From positions 2,480,001 through 2,544,000 of the forward strand of contig NC_015673.1 of the NCBI RefSeq assembly GCF_000177535.2: DNA of 64,000 nucleotides. The letters are read 5' to 3'. Position numbers and translations under genes: made by a program. This stretch comes from Corynebacterium resistens DSM 45100 (GTDB lineage: Bacteria; Actinomycetota; Actinomycetes; Mycobacteriales; Mycobacteriaceae). This document shows, in pieces, positions 17,497 through 26,603 of the stretch (the stretch's first letter is position 1; each line of letters begins with the position of its first letter). The notes under the pieces were generated by a model. The model worked only from the letters and a program-made list of their open reading frames with translations, did no database searches and was not told where the DNA came from.

Positions 17497-18432
17497 GTGA
17501 AAGACCCGACTCGTATCCCGTCACTCATGGCTACATTGCAAGAGGCCTGGGAAGCACAACCCCATCTATCTCTCCCCCTCTTGCTCCATCAGCTCCAGGG
17601 CGCAGGAATTACCGCTACCAGCACAGACGACGATCTCGCTGAACTCCTCCAACACCAGCTGGCCACTCATCCCCTCTTTATTACCGACGCCAACCTCACC
17701 CACCGCGCCTACATCGTTGAGACAACAAGCCCCGCGCGGCGGATCATCCTTAGCGGAAATTCGATAGCAGTCCTCCCCTTAGCAGGCAGTTCAGCCTATT
17801 CGATGCACTCCCATCCCCGTGCTCAGAAGTTGGCTGCCCCTATCAATGAAACACCCCCTGCCACCCCCGGCCAGCGCACCTCAACAGGAAAGCGCGCCCC
17901 CCTTCCACACTCAAGCCCTGAGGTTCCCCAGCCAACCGCGTGGCATTTCAGTAGCGTACGCACCTGTCGCGTGAGCTACCCACTGGTCATCATCGGCGAA
18001 GGTAGCATTTCCCACCACCTTGGCGTAGTGACCAGCATCAGCCCGGCAAGTTTCCCCGCAGAGTTTGCCGAGATCAGCCAGGGCATCCTTCCGTGGATCC
18101 CATTGCCCGGCACTGCTTCGTCTGACCTCGCATCGTCTGATCTCACGTCACCTTCATCAGGGGAGGAACGGCTGTTTCATTGCACCGATGGCACACTCAT
18201 TCTTCTTGGCCGCCACTTCGTGGTTTTTTCTATCAGGCGCCGCGCCGTATCCACCTCCGCTTCCCCATGGTCTCGCGCAGACATCAGGGTGACGGAGCAC
18301 GCCCCGTCATCGCACTCACTCAACACGACGGCACCCTTGCGCACTGACACGCGCTATGAACTTGTGATCGAAACCCCTCAAGGCGAAACCTATATTTCAC
18401 CTGCACTGGATTGGGCGATCCGCACGCGGTAG
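17497..18432 (+). CDS. Uncharacterised protein
   Basis: A 311-residue protein starts at GTG with AAGGTG about nine bases upstream. The N-terminal part (LMATLQEAWEAQPHLSLPLLLHQLQGAG, then DDDLAELLQHQLATHP) looks helical, resembling a small winged-helix-like region. The middle is Ser/Pro/Thr-rich and probably disordered. The C-terminal part is beta-rich (GTLILLGRHFVVFSIRRR). There is no signal peptide, membrane helix or catalytic motif. A good terminator follows, so it is a real transcription unit. I do not recognise the family and assign no function. Confidence 0.65.
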   Translation: MKDPTRIPSLMATLQEAWEAQPHLSLPLLLHQLQGAGITATSTDDDLAELLQHQLATHPLFITDANLTHRAYIVETTSPARRIILSGNSIAVLPLAGSSAYSMHSHPRAQKLAAPINETPPATPGQRTSTGKRAPLPHSSPEVPQPTAWHFSSVRTCRVSYPLVIIGEGSISHHLGVVTSISPASFPAEFAEISQGILPWIPLPGTASSDLASSDLTSPSSGEERLFHCTDGTLILLGRHFVVFSIRRRAVSTSASPWSRADIRVTEHAPSSHSLNTTAPLRTDTRYELVIETPQGETYISPALDWAIRTR

Positions 18433-18502
18433 CTGTTTCCCCTAGGTCCCGGTAGTAGGACCAACCCCACACACCAAGCCCCCCCTCCCCCTTTCAACAA
18501 CC

Positions 18503-18539
18503 AAAAAGGGACCTGCAGCACAAACTGCAGATCCCTTTT
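18503..18539 (+). terminator. Strong terminator after the uncharacterised gene
   Basis: Arms AAAAAGGGA-CCTGCAG and CTGCAG-ATCCCTTTT form a long stem with a CACAAA loop ending in a T-run. An A-run on the left arm means it could also serve the minus strand. Confidence 0.85.
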
Positions 18540-18738
18540 CCACTCAAAGGCTCACTTCATCTCATCCAATGAAGCACGCCCACCCCACGGCAACCGCAAG
18601 AGCAACTTGTACCCTCACCGTCGCCACCGAGCGGGAACCGCCACGTAGCAAGCGCGCCCTAACACGCTCACCACGCAGTGGTACTCACCCCAGCAACCGG
18701 ATAACTTCACAGCCACCGGAGTGAGAATTCAGGTGTTT

Positions 18739-21700
18739 CTAGCTTTCGCGACGGCGGCGCAGTGCCAGTAGAGCACCACCAACGGCCAGAGCCAGAACAG
18801 CTGCACCCAAGGTGACAGCCACACCGGATACACCGGTCATAGCCAGCTGGCCACCGCGGTTGCCCTGGTCGGCAGCGTTGTCACCAGTGTTGGACTGACC
18901 CGCACCAGCGTTGCCACCTTGGTTAGCAGCACCGTTATCACCAGCGTTGCCAGTGTTACCCGCGCCGTTGTTACCAGTGTTTCCACCCTTATCAGCGCCA
19001 GCATTACCGGCACCCGGCTTACCTGGCTTTGCCTCACCTGGCTTGCCCGGCTTCGCAGGAGCACCAGGCTTACCTGGTGTGGAAGATCCATGTCCACCGT
19101 TGTTACCCAAGGAGCCACCGATCAAACCACCGATGATGCCGCCACCAATCAGGCCTGGGATCAATCCATCAGAAGAACCAAGGGAGCCTGAATTGTCGCC
19201 ACCCGGTAGGGAACCGTCCCCACCCGGCTCGCCCGGGGTCTTAGGATCTTCAACGGTCACGGTGACTTTATCAATGACATTGCCCTCGGGATCCTTGACC
19301 ACAACAGTGATCTTGTCACCCGGCTTAGCATCGTCGTCAATGTCAACCTTGATATTGCCCTTATCGTCGATAATGGCCTTGCCTGGACCCTCAGTCTCAA
19401 CGGTAGTGCCCTCCTTGACCGGACCACCGTCATTTGGCAGCGTCAGTTCATCGCCAGGCTTACCGGAGCCATCCTTCCAATCCGGCTGATCAACAGGAGC
19501 ATCAGGCTGACCAACAGTCACGGTCACATCAACGGTGTCCTTAGTGCCGTCTGGGTAGGTCACCTCAACCGGAACAGTGATCTTGTCACCAGACTTCGCA
19601 TCCTTTGGAACCTTCACGGTGACCTCACCGGTCTTCGGATCAACCGTCACACCATCCGGGCCATTAGCACCAGGAGCGAACGTCGTGCCCTCAGGAGCAG
19701 TAGTCGGGTTACCGTCCTTGTCCTTAAAGCTCGGAGCAGGAACCTTCACCTCATTGCCCGGCTTACCAGAACCACCCTCGTACTTAGGCTCGAACTTATC
19801 CTTGTCCTGATCAACAGGAGCATCAGGCTGACCAACAGTCACGGTCACATCAACGGTGTCCTTAGTGCCGTCTGGGTAGGTCACCTCAACCGGAACAGTG
19901 ATCTTGTCACCAGACTTCGCATCCTTTGGAACCTTCACGGTGACCTCACCGGTCTTCGGATCAACCGTCACACCATCCGGGCCATTAGCACCAGGAGCGA
20001 ACGTCGTGCCCTCAGGAGCAGTAGTCGGGTTACCGTCCTTGTCCTTAAAGCTCGGAGCAGGAACCTTCACCTCATTGCCCGGCTTACCAGAACCACCCTC
20101 GTACTTAGGCTCGAACTTATCCTTGTCCTGATCAACAGGAGCATCAGGCTGACCAACAGTCACGGTCACATCAACGGTGTCCTTAGTGCCGTCTGGGTAG
20201 GTCACCTCAACCGGAACAGTGATCTTGTCACCAGACTTCGCATCCTTTGGAACCTTCACGGTGACCTCACCGGTCTTCGGATCAACCGTCACACCATCCG
20301 GGCCATTAGCACCAGGAGCGAACGTCGTGCCCTCAGGAGCAGTAGTCGGGTTACCGTCCTTGTCCTTAAAGCTCGGAGCAGGAACCTTCACCTCATTGCC
20401 CGGCTTACCAGAACCACCCTCGTACTTAGGCTCGAACTTATCCTTGTCCTGATCAACAGGAGCATCAGGCTGACCAACAGTCACGGTCACATCAACGGTG
20501 TCCTTAGTGCCGTCTGGGTAGGTCACCTCAACCGGAACAGTGATCTTGTCACCAGACTTCGCATCCTTTGGAACCTTCACGGTGACCTCACCGGTCTTCG
20601 GATCAACCGTCACACCATCCGGGCCATTAGCACCAGGAGCGAACGTCGTGCCCTCAGGAGCAGTAGTCGGGTTACCGTCCTTGTCCTTAAAGCTCGGAGC
20701 AGGAACCTTCACCTCATTGCCCGGCTTACCAGAACCACCCTCGTACTTAGGCTCGAACTTATCCTTGTCCTGATCAACAGGAGCATCAGGCTGACCAACA
20801 GTCACGGTCACATCAACGGTGTCCTTAGTGCCGTCTGGGTAGGTCACCTCAACCGGAACAGTGATCTTGTCACCAGACTTCGCATCCTTTGGAACCTTCA
20901 CGGTGACCTCACCGGTCTTCGGATCAACCGTCACACCATCCGGGCCATTAGCACCAGGAGCGAACGTCGTGCCCTCAGGAGCAGTAGTCGGGTTACCGTC
21001 CTTGTCCTTAAAGCTCGGAGCAGGAACCTTCACCTCATTGCCCGGCTTACCAGAACCACCCTCGTACTTAGGCTCGAACTTATCCTTGTCCTGATCAACA
21101 GGAGCATCAGGCTGACCAACAGTCACGGTCACATCAACGGTGTCCTTAGTGCCGTCTGGGTAGGTCACCTCAACCGGAACAGTGATCTTGTCACCAGACT
21201 TCGCATCCTTTGGAACCTTCACGGTGACCTCACCGGTCTTCGGATCAACCGTCACACCATCCGGGCCATTAGCACCAGGAGCGAACGTCGTGCCCTCAGG
21301 AGCAGTAGTCGGGTTACCGTCCTTGTCCTTAAAGCTCGGAGCAGGAACCTTCACCTCATTGCCCGGCTTACCAGAACCACCCTCGTACTTAGGCTCGAAC
21401 TCAGACGCTTGACCCTTTTCCACCAGGACGGACCACGCGGCAACGTCGTTGTTACCAGAGACCACTACAACGTTGTAGTTGTCGCCATTCGCAGCATCCG
21501 CAGGGATGTCGAAGGTACAAGCCGCGACTTGATCCTTGGCAGACTTGGATTGATCAAGTTCGCAGGTCTTGACGACCTTACCGTTCTTGTCTCGCCATTC
21601 GATTCTCGACGGCAGGCTCGACAGGTCGCCGCTAAACTCTGGTGTCACCTTAGTGCCCGGAGAAGCAAGCTTGTCGGTCGCGTTGTAGTCAGCCTTGATA

Positions 21701-23124
21701 GACACCGGTGCGTACGGCATGAGCGCGTATTCGACATTGTAGAGCGAGTTCACAGGCTTGCCGTAGCGAGGCTTGTCCTGATCCTCAATACGCGAGGTGA
21801 CGGTCTGGTTCTCAGCTGGAGCGGCAGAAGCTGGCTTGATATTACCGCCACCATTGAACGTCTGGAACAACGGGGTGTGGAAGCCCGTGTAGCCGTTCTG
21901 GACCTCACCCTTCTTGTTCTCCACCCACACGAACACGTGGTTTGGGTTAAGGAAGTCCTCACGAGTCTGGTTCTTGTCGGTGTAGTCACCGAAACGGAGA
22001 GAGTAATTACCTTTGGCATCCGTCTTACCGTAGACGGTCTTGAGAATGTACTCGGGGTGTTCCTCGAGCATCTTCTTAGTCTCTTCGGCTAGCTTGTTCG
22101 GATCGTCGTCCTTAAACCGCTCATGCAGTTTCGCATTTGCTGCGGCGCCGTCCTTGGTCAGGGTGGAAGCATACACGGTGTAGCCGTCAGCCTTTGGATC
22201 CTTGGGCTCGTTTTTCGGGCCAGTTGCCCCGAACCCGTTGTCCGGCGAGCCACCGGTTTCAAGCCACACCGTACCCGAAAGGACATTTGACTCACCCAAC
22301 TGAACGGACGGGTTATCGATTGGCCCCTTTGGATCCTCTACCAGTTTTTCTCCCTTAGCGGCCATCCAACTGGTCTCATGATTCGGCGGAACCTCACGCA
22401 TCAGCGCCGCCATGCCCTGCATGTTGCCACCAGCAACAACAAAAGAGCCCAAAGGCGCTTCGGCTGGAGCAACGAAGGATCCGGGGATGAAGCCGTTGAC
22501 CTGGCGGAGCATCTCAATGCGGCTACCACGTGCATTGGTGTACGGCTCAACCCAGATACGCTGCTTCTGGTTAGCCCTGGCCGAATAAGTGTGCTCTTTA
22601 CCCAGCTTGTCCGTCCAAGTAATGCCCTTACCTTTCATGCCGAATGCGAAGGTGCCCTGACCGCCGTTACCAGCGACAACGTCAGGCAGGGTGTGGGTCT
22701 TTGCACTGTAGATCGGCGAGTAGGAGCCGTCTCCGTCACGGAACTGTGCGTAAACCGTTATGCCATCCAGTGGGACGTTACCGTTCGCGAGGGTGGAGCT
22801 CGGGTTACCCTTGAGGCCATTCAGGTACACGTGACCGGAAATAAGGCCCTTACCCACACCGTGCGCGTCAGTAAGGTTAGCAGCTTTGGTCACACGGCCA
22901 CTAGCAATCGCATCAGCATCGATAATCTGATTGGTTTGAGTTGGAGCGTTAGTCTGCGCAACCGCAGCTGGCAGCGCCACCTGCACCTGGACAACAACCG
23001 TGCCCGTGGTCGCCAGCATCAATACTGCCGCTGCACCAGCAACGGACTTCATCTTGTCGGAGAAACCGAGCGCGAATGCGCTCGATCCGGCGTTACGAGC
23101 CTTACGGCCTCGCAAATTAGCCAT
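18739..23124 (-). CDS. Large sortase-anchored repeat surface protein (adhesin-like)
   Basis: The protein has about 1461 residues. The start at 23124 (MANLRGRKARNAG) has AAAGGA seven bases upstream; the longer frame to 23190 is less likely. A long signal peptide is followed by a roughly 570-residue N-terminal region, with SdrD-B/prealbumin-like segments such as NVPLDGITVYAQFRDGDGSY and GNYSLRFGDYTDKN. Then come six identical 107-residue Rib/alpha-like repeats (VEVTYPDGTKDTVDVTVTV) and a diverged seventh. A Gly/Asn/Lys-rich linker leads to LAMTG, a hydrophobic helix and RRRRES, a sortase signal with Ala in place of Pro. It should be covalently linked to the wall and extended by the repeats. The repeats are prime targets for length variation. 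No sortase gene lies in the window. Confidence 0.9.
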   Translation of the reverse strand: MANLRGRKARNAGSSAFALGFSDKMKSVAGAAAVLMLATTGTVVVQVQVALPAAVAQTNAPTQTNQIIDADAIASGRVTKAANLTDAHGVGKGLISGHVYLNGLKGNPSSTLANGNVPLDGITVYAQFRDGDGSYSPIYSAKTHTLPDVVAGNGGQGTFAFGMKGKGITWTDKLGKEHTYSARANQKQRIWVEPYTNARGSRIEMLRQVNGFIPGSFVAPAEAPLGSFVVAGGNMQGMAALMREVPPNHETSWMAAKGEKLVEDPKGPIDNPSVQLGESNVLSGTVWLETGGSPDNGFGATGPKNEPKDPKADGYTVYASTLTKDGAAANAKLHERFKDDDPNKLAEETKKMLEEHPEYILKTVYGKTDAKGNYSLRFGDYTDKNQTREDFLNPNHVFVWVENKKGEVQNGYTGFHTPLFQTFNGGGNIKPASAAPAENQTVTSRIEDQDKPRYGKPVNSLYNVEYALMPYAPVSIKADYNATDKLASPGTKVTPEFSGDLSSLPSRIEWRDKNGKVVKTCELDQSKSAKDQVAACTFDIPADAANGDNYNVVVVSGNNDVAAWSVLVEKGQASEFEPKYEGGSGKPGNEVKVPAPSFKDKDGNPTTAPEGTTFAPGANGPDGVTVDPKTGEVTVKVPKDAKSGDKITVPVEVTYPDGTKDTVDVTVTVGQPDAPVDQDKDKFEPKYEGGSGKPGNEVKVPAPSFKDKDGNPTTAPEGTTFAPGANGPDGVTVDPKTGEVTVKVPKDAKSGDKITVPVEVTYPDGTKDTVDVTVTVGQPDAPVDQDKDKFEPKYEGGSGKPGNEVKVPAPSFKDKDGNPTTAPEGTTFAPGANGPDGVTVDPKTGEVTVKVPKDAKSGDKITVPVEVTYPDGTKDTVDVTVTVGQPDAPVDQDKDKFEPKYEGGSGKPGNEVKVPAPSFKDKDGNPTTAPEGTTFAPGANGPDGVTVDPKTGEVTVKVPKDAKSGDKITVPVEVTYPDGTKDTVDVTVTVGQPDAPVDQDKDKFEPKYEGGSGKPGNEVKVPAPSFKDKDGNPTTAPEGTTFAPGANGPDGVTVDPKTGEVTVKVPKDAKSGDKITVPVEVTYPDGTKDTVDVTVTVGQPDAPVDQDKDKFEPKYEGGSGKPGNEVKVPAPSFKDKDGNPTTAPEGTTFAPGANGPDGVTVDPKTGEVTVKVPKDAKSGDKITVPVEVTYPDGTKDTVDVTVTVGQPDAPVDQPDWKDGSGKPGDELTLPNDGGPVKEGTTVETEGPGKAIIDDKGNIKVDIDDDAKPGDKITVVVKDPEGNVIDKVTVTVEDPKTPGEPGGDGSLPGGDNSGSLGSSDGLIPGLIGGGIIGGLIGGSLGNNGGHGSSTPGKPGAPAKPGKPGEAKPGKPGAGNAGADKGGNTGNNGAGNTGNAGDNGAANQGGNAGAGQSNTGDNAADQGNRGGQLAMTGVSGVAVTLGAAVLALAVGGALLALRRRRES
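19486..21411 (-). repeat. Six tandem 321-bp repeats in the surface-protein gene
   Basis: The word CTGATCAACAGGAGC recurs at 19486, 19807, 20128, 20449, 20770 and 21091, exactly 321 bases apart, and the units read as identical. Each encodes 107 residues from FEPKYEGGSGKPGNEVKV to GQPDAPVDQDKD. A partly related seventh unit lies C-terminal, at about 19200-19485. Confidence 0.95.
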
Positions 23125-23539
23125 ATCGTGTCCTTTCAAAAGACGAAAATGCCGGTGTGGGCCGGCTTCGAGCAAAGTGGCGTCACACAAAGAGAAGTGG
23201 TGCCCGGGATACAGATCGCCGTTACTAGGGTGACGAGCTGGAGCCCCGTTCCTCGAAAGTGAAGCCTTTGAGTTAGGTTGCCCTCACGGTTGAAAGATGT
23301 GACGAAAACCTGAACAGTTGCTGATAATACCCGTTGAGCTTACAAATGAAAGCGCAAGACATATTGTTTTTCTAGTCTCATAACTAGAGGATTCAAATTA
23401 ATGCTTTTTTAAGAGCTTAAGCACCAAAGCACGACCGCTTCTACCAGCGTATATAGGTAAAACAAGGTCTCCCTTGAACAAGGAGCGGGGCGCCCTATAT
23501 ATGGCACAACTCACACTTAATCATGCTTATTTCCCATTA
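23125..23539. other. Region upstream of the surface-protein gene
   Basis: No gene is supported. It should carry the surface-protein promoter. A nested inverted repeat pairs TATATAGG (23450-23457) with CCTATATA (23494-23501) around a CTCCC-TTG/CAAGGAG hairpin. The word TATATAGG recurs at 25201-25208 beyond the IS110 gene, which may mark the element ends. Confidence 0.45.
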
Positions 23540-23863
23540 CGTTGTTAGCAGTTCCGCTTGAAGGAGCCTAGGGTTCGTACTCCTAGCCCCATGCTGGGGC
23601 AGGCTATGTTTATCTGCGTTCCTTCTGCCTTGTGGCAGTGGAACTAGTCGCTGGCTTCGGTATGGCTTGTTTTCGTCCCTGTCTGAAAATGATCCGGGGG
23701 GTGATGCCGCCGAAGGCAGTGACATACTCCAGACTGCTAATAGGAACCTGACCCGCACAGTATGCGCGAGGTCTCAAAGTAATGTGGATGCCAGCGTGAA
23801 GTATGTCCGACCACCAGCGATGAAATAAGTCTCATACTCGTTTAATTCGCTAGGAGGTCTGGC
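23540..23863 (+). ncRNA. Candidate bridge RNA / structured leader of the IS110 element
   Basis: The 320 bases before the transposase have several possible stems: GTTCCGC near 23548 with GTGGAAC near 23638, GAAGGAG with CTCCTTC-like partners, and GCCCC-ATGCT-GGGGC near 23587. IS110 elements are known to encode a bridge RNA in the non-coding end next to the gene, and this is the only segment long and structured enough. The loops that would pair with target and donor were not resolved. Confidence 0.4.
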
Positions 23864-25072
23864 ATGACCTACGACTATGTCATCGGCATGGACGTTGGCA
23901 AATACTTTCACCACGCTTGCGTCTTAGATATCGACGGCGCCCAAGTACTATCAAAGCGCATCAACCAAAACGAAAAGTCCCTGCGCACACTCTTTTCAAC
24001 GTTCAGCGCAAACGACCACAAGGTCCTTGTCGTCGTGGACCAGCCCAATAACATTGGGCGACTAACTGTCGCGGTTGCCCAAGATATCGGAATCGACGTG
24101 CGCTATCTTCCAGGTTTGGCTATGCGCCAACTCTCACGCATCCACGCTGGTAATGCCAAAACTGATATCCGGGATGCATATATCATCGCCCACGCTGCAC
24201 AGAACCTTCCGGAATCCCTCCGCAGTGTCGACCGCGTCGAAGAAGCCTTCCTCCAGTTGAAAGTCCTCAACGGCATCGACGAAGACTTAGCACGCTCCTA
24301 CACCAGGCTCATCAATCAGATTCGAAGTGCACTAGTTGGCTGCTACCCGCAATTCGAACAAGCCCTTCGCGGCCAAATAATCCACCGCAAGTGGGTTCTG
24401 CACCTACTTGCACGCTACGGCGGGCCCACCAAAATAAAGCGCCTCGGAAAAGCCAAAGCAGCTGCCTTTGCTCGACGCTATAAGGCACGCAATCCCGAGC
24501 CCGTCATCGACGCCATATTCGCTGCCATCTCTGAGCAAACAGTCGCCATTGCTGGTGCAAAATATGCCGAAATGGGCGTAGCAATGTCGGCGAAGGACGC
24601 GCTCTTAAAGCTCGAGCACCGCAAACAAATCGAGCAGGAAGTCATCGAACTCATCAACGACATCCCCCACACTCAAATCCTGCTATCCATGCCGGGAATC
24701 GGGCCGAAGACGGCTGCCCAAATTCTCATGACCGCGGGCGACATGTCCGGCTTCCCGACAGCTGGGCACCTAGCCTCTTACGCTGGCTTATCACCCCGAA
24801 CGAATCAGTCCGGAACCTCAATCATGTCGAACTCACTGAACAGAGCTGGCAATAAAAAATTAAAGAACGCCCTATGGCAATCATCTTTTGCATCCATCAG
24901 ATTCCACGAGCGTTCACGGCAATTCTATGAACGAAAGCGCCGTGAAGGCAAGAGACACAACGCCGCAGTAGTAGCACTAGCCCGCAGACGGCTCAACGTC
25001 CTACACGCCATGATGAGCAACCACGAGTACTACCGCGACCCCGACCAATCACAGGAAGTCAAAGCAGCCTAA
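23864..25072 (+). CDS. IS110-family transposase (RuvC-like DEDD plus Tnp_20)
   Basis: The 402-residue recombinase has an N-terminal RuvC-like DEDD domain: GMDVGKYFH, VVVDQPNN, and GNAKTDIRDAYIIAH with its acidic residues. The C-terminal transposase_20 domain has an HhH-like MPGIGPKTAAQILM and the serine-bearing SGTSIMSNSLNRAGNKKLKN. GGAGG lies a few bases upstream of the ATG. Full length and free of frameshifts, it is probably active. IS110 recombinases act with a bridge RNA and leave no target duplication. The element sits between the large surface-protein gene and tRNA-Ser(TGA). Confidence 0.92.
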   Translation: MTYDYVIGMDVGKYFHHACVLDIDGAQVLSKRINQNEKSLRTLFSTFSANDHKVLVVVDQPNNIGRLTVAVAQDIGIDVRYLPGLAMRQLSRIHAGNAKTDIRDAYIIAHAAQNLPESLRSVDRVEEAFLQLKVLNGIDEDLARSYTRLINQIRSALVGCYPQFEQALRGQIIHRKWVLHLLARYGGPTKIKRLGKAKAAAFARRYKARNPEPVIDAIFAAISEQTVAIAGAKYAEMGVAMSAKDALLKLEHRKQIEQEVIELINDIPHTQILLSMPGIGPKTAAQILMTAGDMSGFPTAGHLASYAGLSPRTNQSGTSIMSNSLNRAGNKKLKNALWQSSFASIRFHERSRQFYERKRREGKRHNAAVVALARRRLNVLHAMMSNHEYYRDPDQSQEVKAA

Positions 25073-25087
25073 ACACCAAGAACCAAA

Positions 25088-25117
25088 TAGCCGACTGGGT
25101 AAAATCCCAGTCGGCTA
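25088..25117. terminator. Perfect 12-bp hairpin after the IS110 transposase
   Basis: TAGCCGACTGGG and its exact complement CCCAGTCGGCTA surround a six-base loop. There is no T-run, so it may be a structural part of the IS right end rather than a classical terminator. Confidence 0.6.
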
Positions 25118-25438
25118 ACAGCCATGCCAGAAAACAACACGTCCAAACGGCCCCGGCTGAAAAACCAACCCCGGCAAATCCACCCGCGAGGTTGACAAAC
25201 TATATAGGAACACCCCCCTTAAGTGGGTTCAAGCTCAGGATGAGAAGCCTTAAGTTTTTAAACCACCTCGGGGAGCCCCATACCCACGGAGGTACTGCTC
25301 CCTCGAGGCGCTCACACCGCGGCAGTTGACTATTAGTGGTTCGCTACTCCCGTACTGCTTTGTTTTCCGCAAGCGAGTGCGATTAAACTGTCAGTGCTTC
25401 CGTAACCACGCACAGTGGCTAGCGCCGAAGCAAACCTT
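25118..25438. other. Intergenic region between the IS110 gene and tRNA-Ser(TGA)
   Basis: No gene is supported. It contains the putative IS right end (to about 25208), a TTGACA, and the upstream region of the tRNA. Confidence 0.45.
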
Positions 25439-25526
25439 GGAAGTATGGCAGAGCGGCCGAATGCACTGGTCTTGAAAACCAGCGATGGGAAACCATCCGG
25501 GGGTTCAAATCCCTCTACTTCCGCCA
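25439..25526 (+). tRNA. tRNA-Ser (anticodon TGA)
   Basis: This 88-nt class II tRNA has acceptor GGAAGTA/TACTTCC, discriminator G and encoded CCA. The anticodon loop is CTTGAAA (TGA) and it has a long variable arm. Confidence 0.95.
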
Positions 25527-25561
25527 AAAAATATTCATCCCCGCCCGCCCCGGCACATTGC

Positions 25562-25567
25562 TAGGGT
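25562..25567 (+). promoter_or_regulatory. -10 box of a probable leaderless transcript (quinone oxidoreductase)
   Basis: TAGGGT (TANNNT) ends seven bases before ATG 25575, and no Shine-Dalgarno sequence is present. Transcription would start at or next to the A of the ATG. Confidence 0.5.
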
Positions 25568-25574
25568 GGGCGCC

Positions 25575-26603
25575 ATGGGCTTTGCAGACACAAACACCAC
25601 CACCCCAGACAACACAACCGCCTACGGGATTGTGCAGACGAATCCAGACGAGGCGGAGTCTCTGGAATGGAAAGAAATCGAAAAGCCGCTGCCAAGCGAA
25701 GGCGAAGCTCTTGTACGTGTGCGATTTGCTGGCGTGAACCGCGCGGATACCCTCCAGGCGCAGGGGCACTACCCGCCGCCGCAGGGTGTGACGGACGTGA
25801 TTGGGCTAGAGGTCACTGGTGTAATCGAGGATCCCAACGGCACCACCAAACCCGACGGCAGCGCGTGGAAAAAGGGTGAAGAAGTCGCAGCACTGTTGAG
25901 CGGCGGCGGATACGCCACGCACGTTGTGGTTCCTCAAGGCCAGCTGCTGCCGATTCCGGAAGGCTTTAGCCTCGCGCAAACCGCCAGCATCGTTGAAGTG
26001 GCATGCACCGTCTGGTCCAACCTCACCGATGTAGCCGGCATGAAACCAGACGATCGCGTTCTGCTGCACGGCGGTGGCGGCGGAATCGGAACCTTCGCCA
26101 CCCAATACGCCACAGCCATGGGCGCGGAAGTGGCCGTTACCGCAGGGAGCCAGGCAAAACTGGACGTGTGCCGCAACTACGGCGCGACCACGCTGATTAA
26201 CTATAGGGAACAAGACTTTGCCGCGGAGCTCAAGAAGCTCGGTGGCGCGGACATCATCCTGGACATCATCGGTGCAAAGTACCTAGACAGCAACGTCAAA
26301 GCGTTAGCCAAGGACGGTCGCCTCGTGATCATCGGCATGCAAGGCGGTGTAAAGGGGGAGTTGAACATCGGGCGCCTTCTTGCCAAGCGTGGCAGCATCC
26401 ACGCCACAGGTCTGCGCTACCGCGATATCGAGGACAAAGCGCGCATCGTCGCCGGCACCCAACGCGATATCTGGCCATTGCTGGCCGATGGCACGATCAC
26501 GCACCACATCGACCGCACCATGCCCGTCCAGGAAGCTGCCGCTGCACACAAAGCCCTGTTGAGCGGCGAAGTAACGGGAAAAATCGTCCTAGAAGTGAAC
26601 TAG
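25575..26603 (+). CDS. NADPH:quinone oxidoreductase (zeta-crystallin / PIG3-like)
   Basis: The 342-residue zinc-independent medium-chain dehydrogenase has a GroES-like N-terminal half (VRVRFAGVNRADTLQAQGHYPPP, G-L-E-V-T-G). The nucleotide-binding motif HGGGGGIGTFATQYA lies near residue 160, and the PIG3-type LRYRDIEDKA segment follows. It reduces quinones or enals with NADPH in the cytosol. The chosen ATG is preceded by a -10-like TAGGGT; the longer frame runs into the tRNA. Its 3' end overlaps the convergent aminotransferase-like gene by four bases. The pair corresponds in order to Rv3777/Rv3778c of M. tuberculosis, as I recall that genome. Confidence 0.88.
   Translation: MGFADTNTTTPDNTTAYGIVQTNPDEAESLEWKEIEKPLPSEGEALVRVRFAGVNRADTLQAQGHYPPPQGVTDVIGLEVTGVIEDPNGTTKPDGSAWKKGEEVAALLSGGGYATHVVVPQGQLLPIPEGFSLAQTASIVEVACTVWSNLTDVAGMKPDDRVLLHGGGGGIGTFATQYATAMGAEVAVTAGSQAKLDVCRNYGATTLINYREQDFAAELKKLGGADIILDIIGAKYLDSNVKALAKDGRLVIIGMQGGVKGELNIGRLLAKRGSIHATGLRYRDIEDKARIVAGTQRDIWPLLADGTITHHIDRTMPVQEAAAAHKALLSGEVTGKIVLEVN

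Larger units (their letters stand above)
23458..25208 (+). mobile_element. IS110-family insertion sequence (ends approximate)
   Basis: An intact IS110-type transposase gene is flanked by a long structured non-coding left side and a short right side. The ends are not defined by inverted repeats, as is normal for the family. I used the direct repeat TATATAGG at 23450 and 25201 as a tentative frame; the left end could equally be near 23495. TTGACA at 25192-25197, close to the right end, would suit the junction promoter known for circular IS110 intermediates. Confidence 0.55.

Noticed and set aside
19486..21411. Possible CRISPR-like array because of regular repeats
   Set aside because: The units are 321 bases, directly adjoining, have no spacers and are in frame within a large surface-protein gene.
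19577..21412. Six identical 76-77-codon frames on the plus strand
   Set aside because: They are antisense shadows of the 321-bp repeats, with no ribosome binding sites and no independent coding signal.
21409..22092. 227-codon plus-strand frame
   Set aside because: Antisense to the surface-protein gene; composition follows the third-codon bias of the minus-strand frame.
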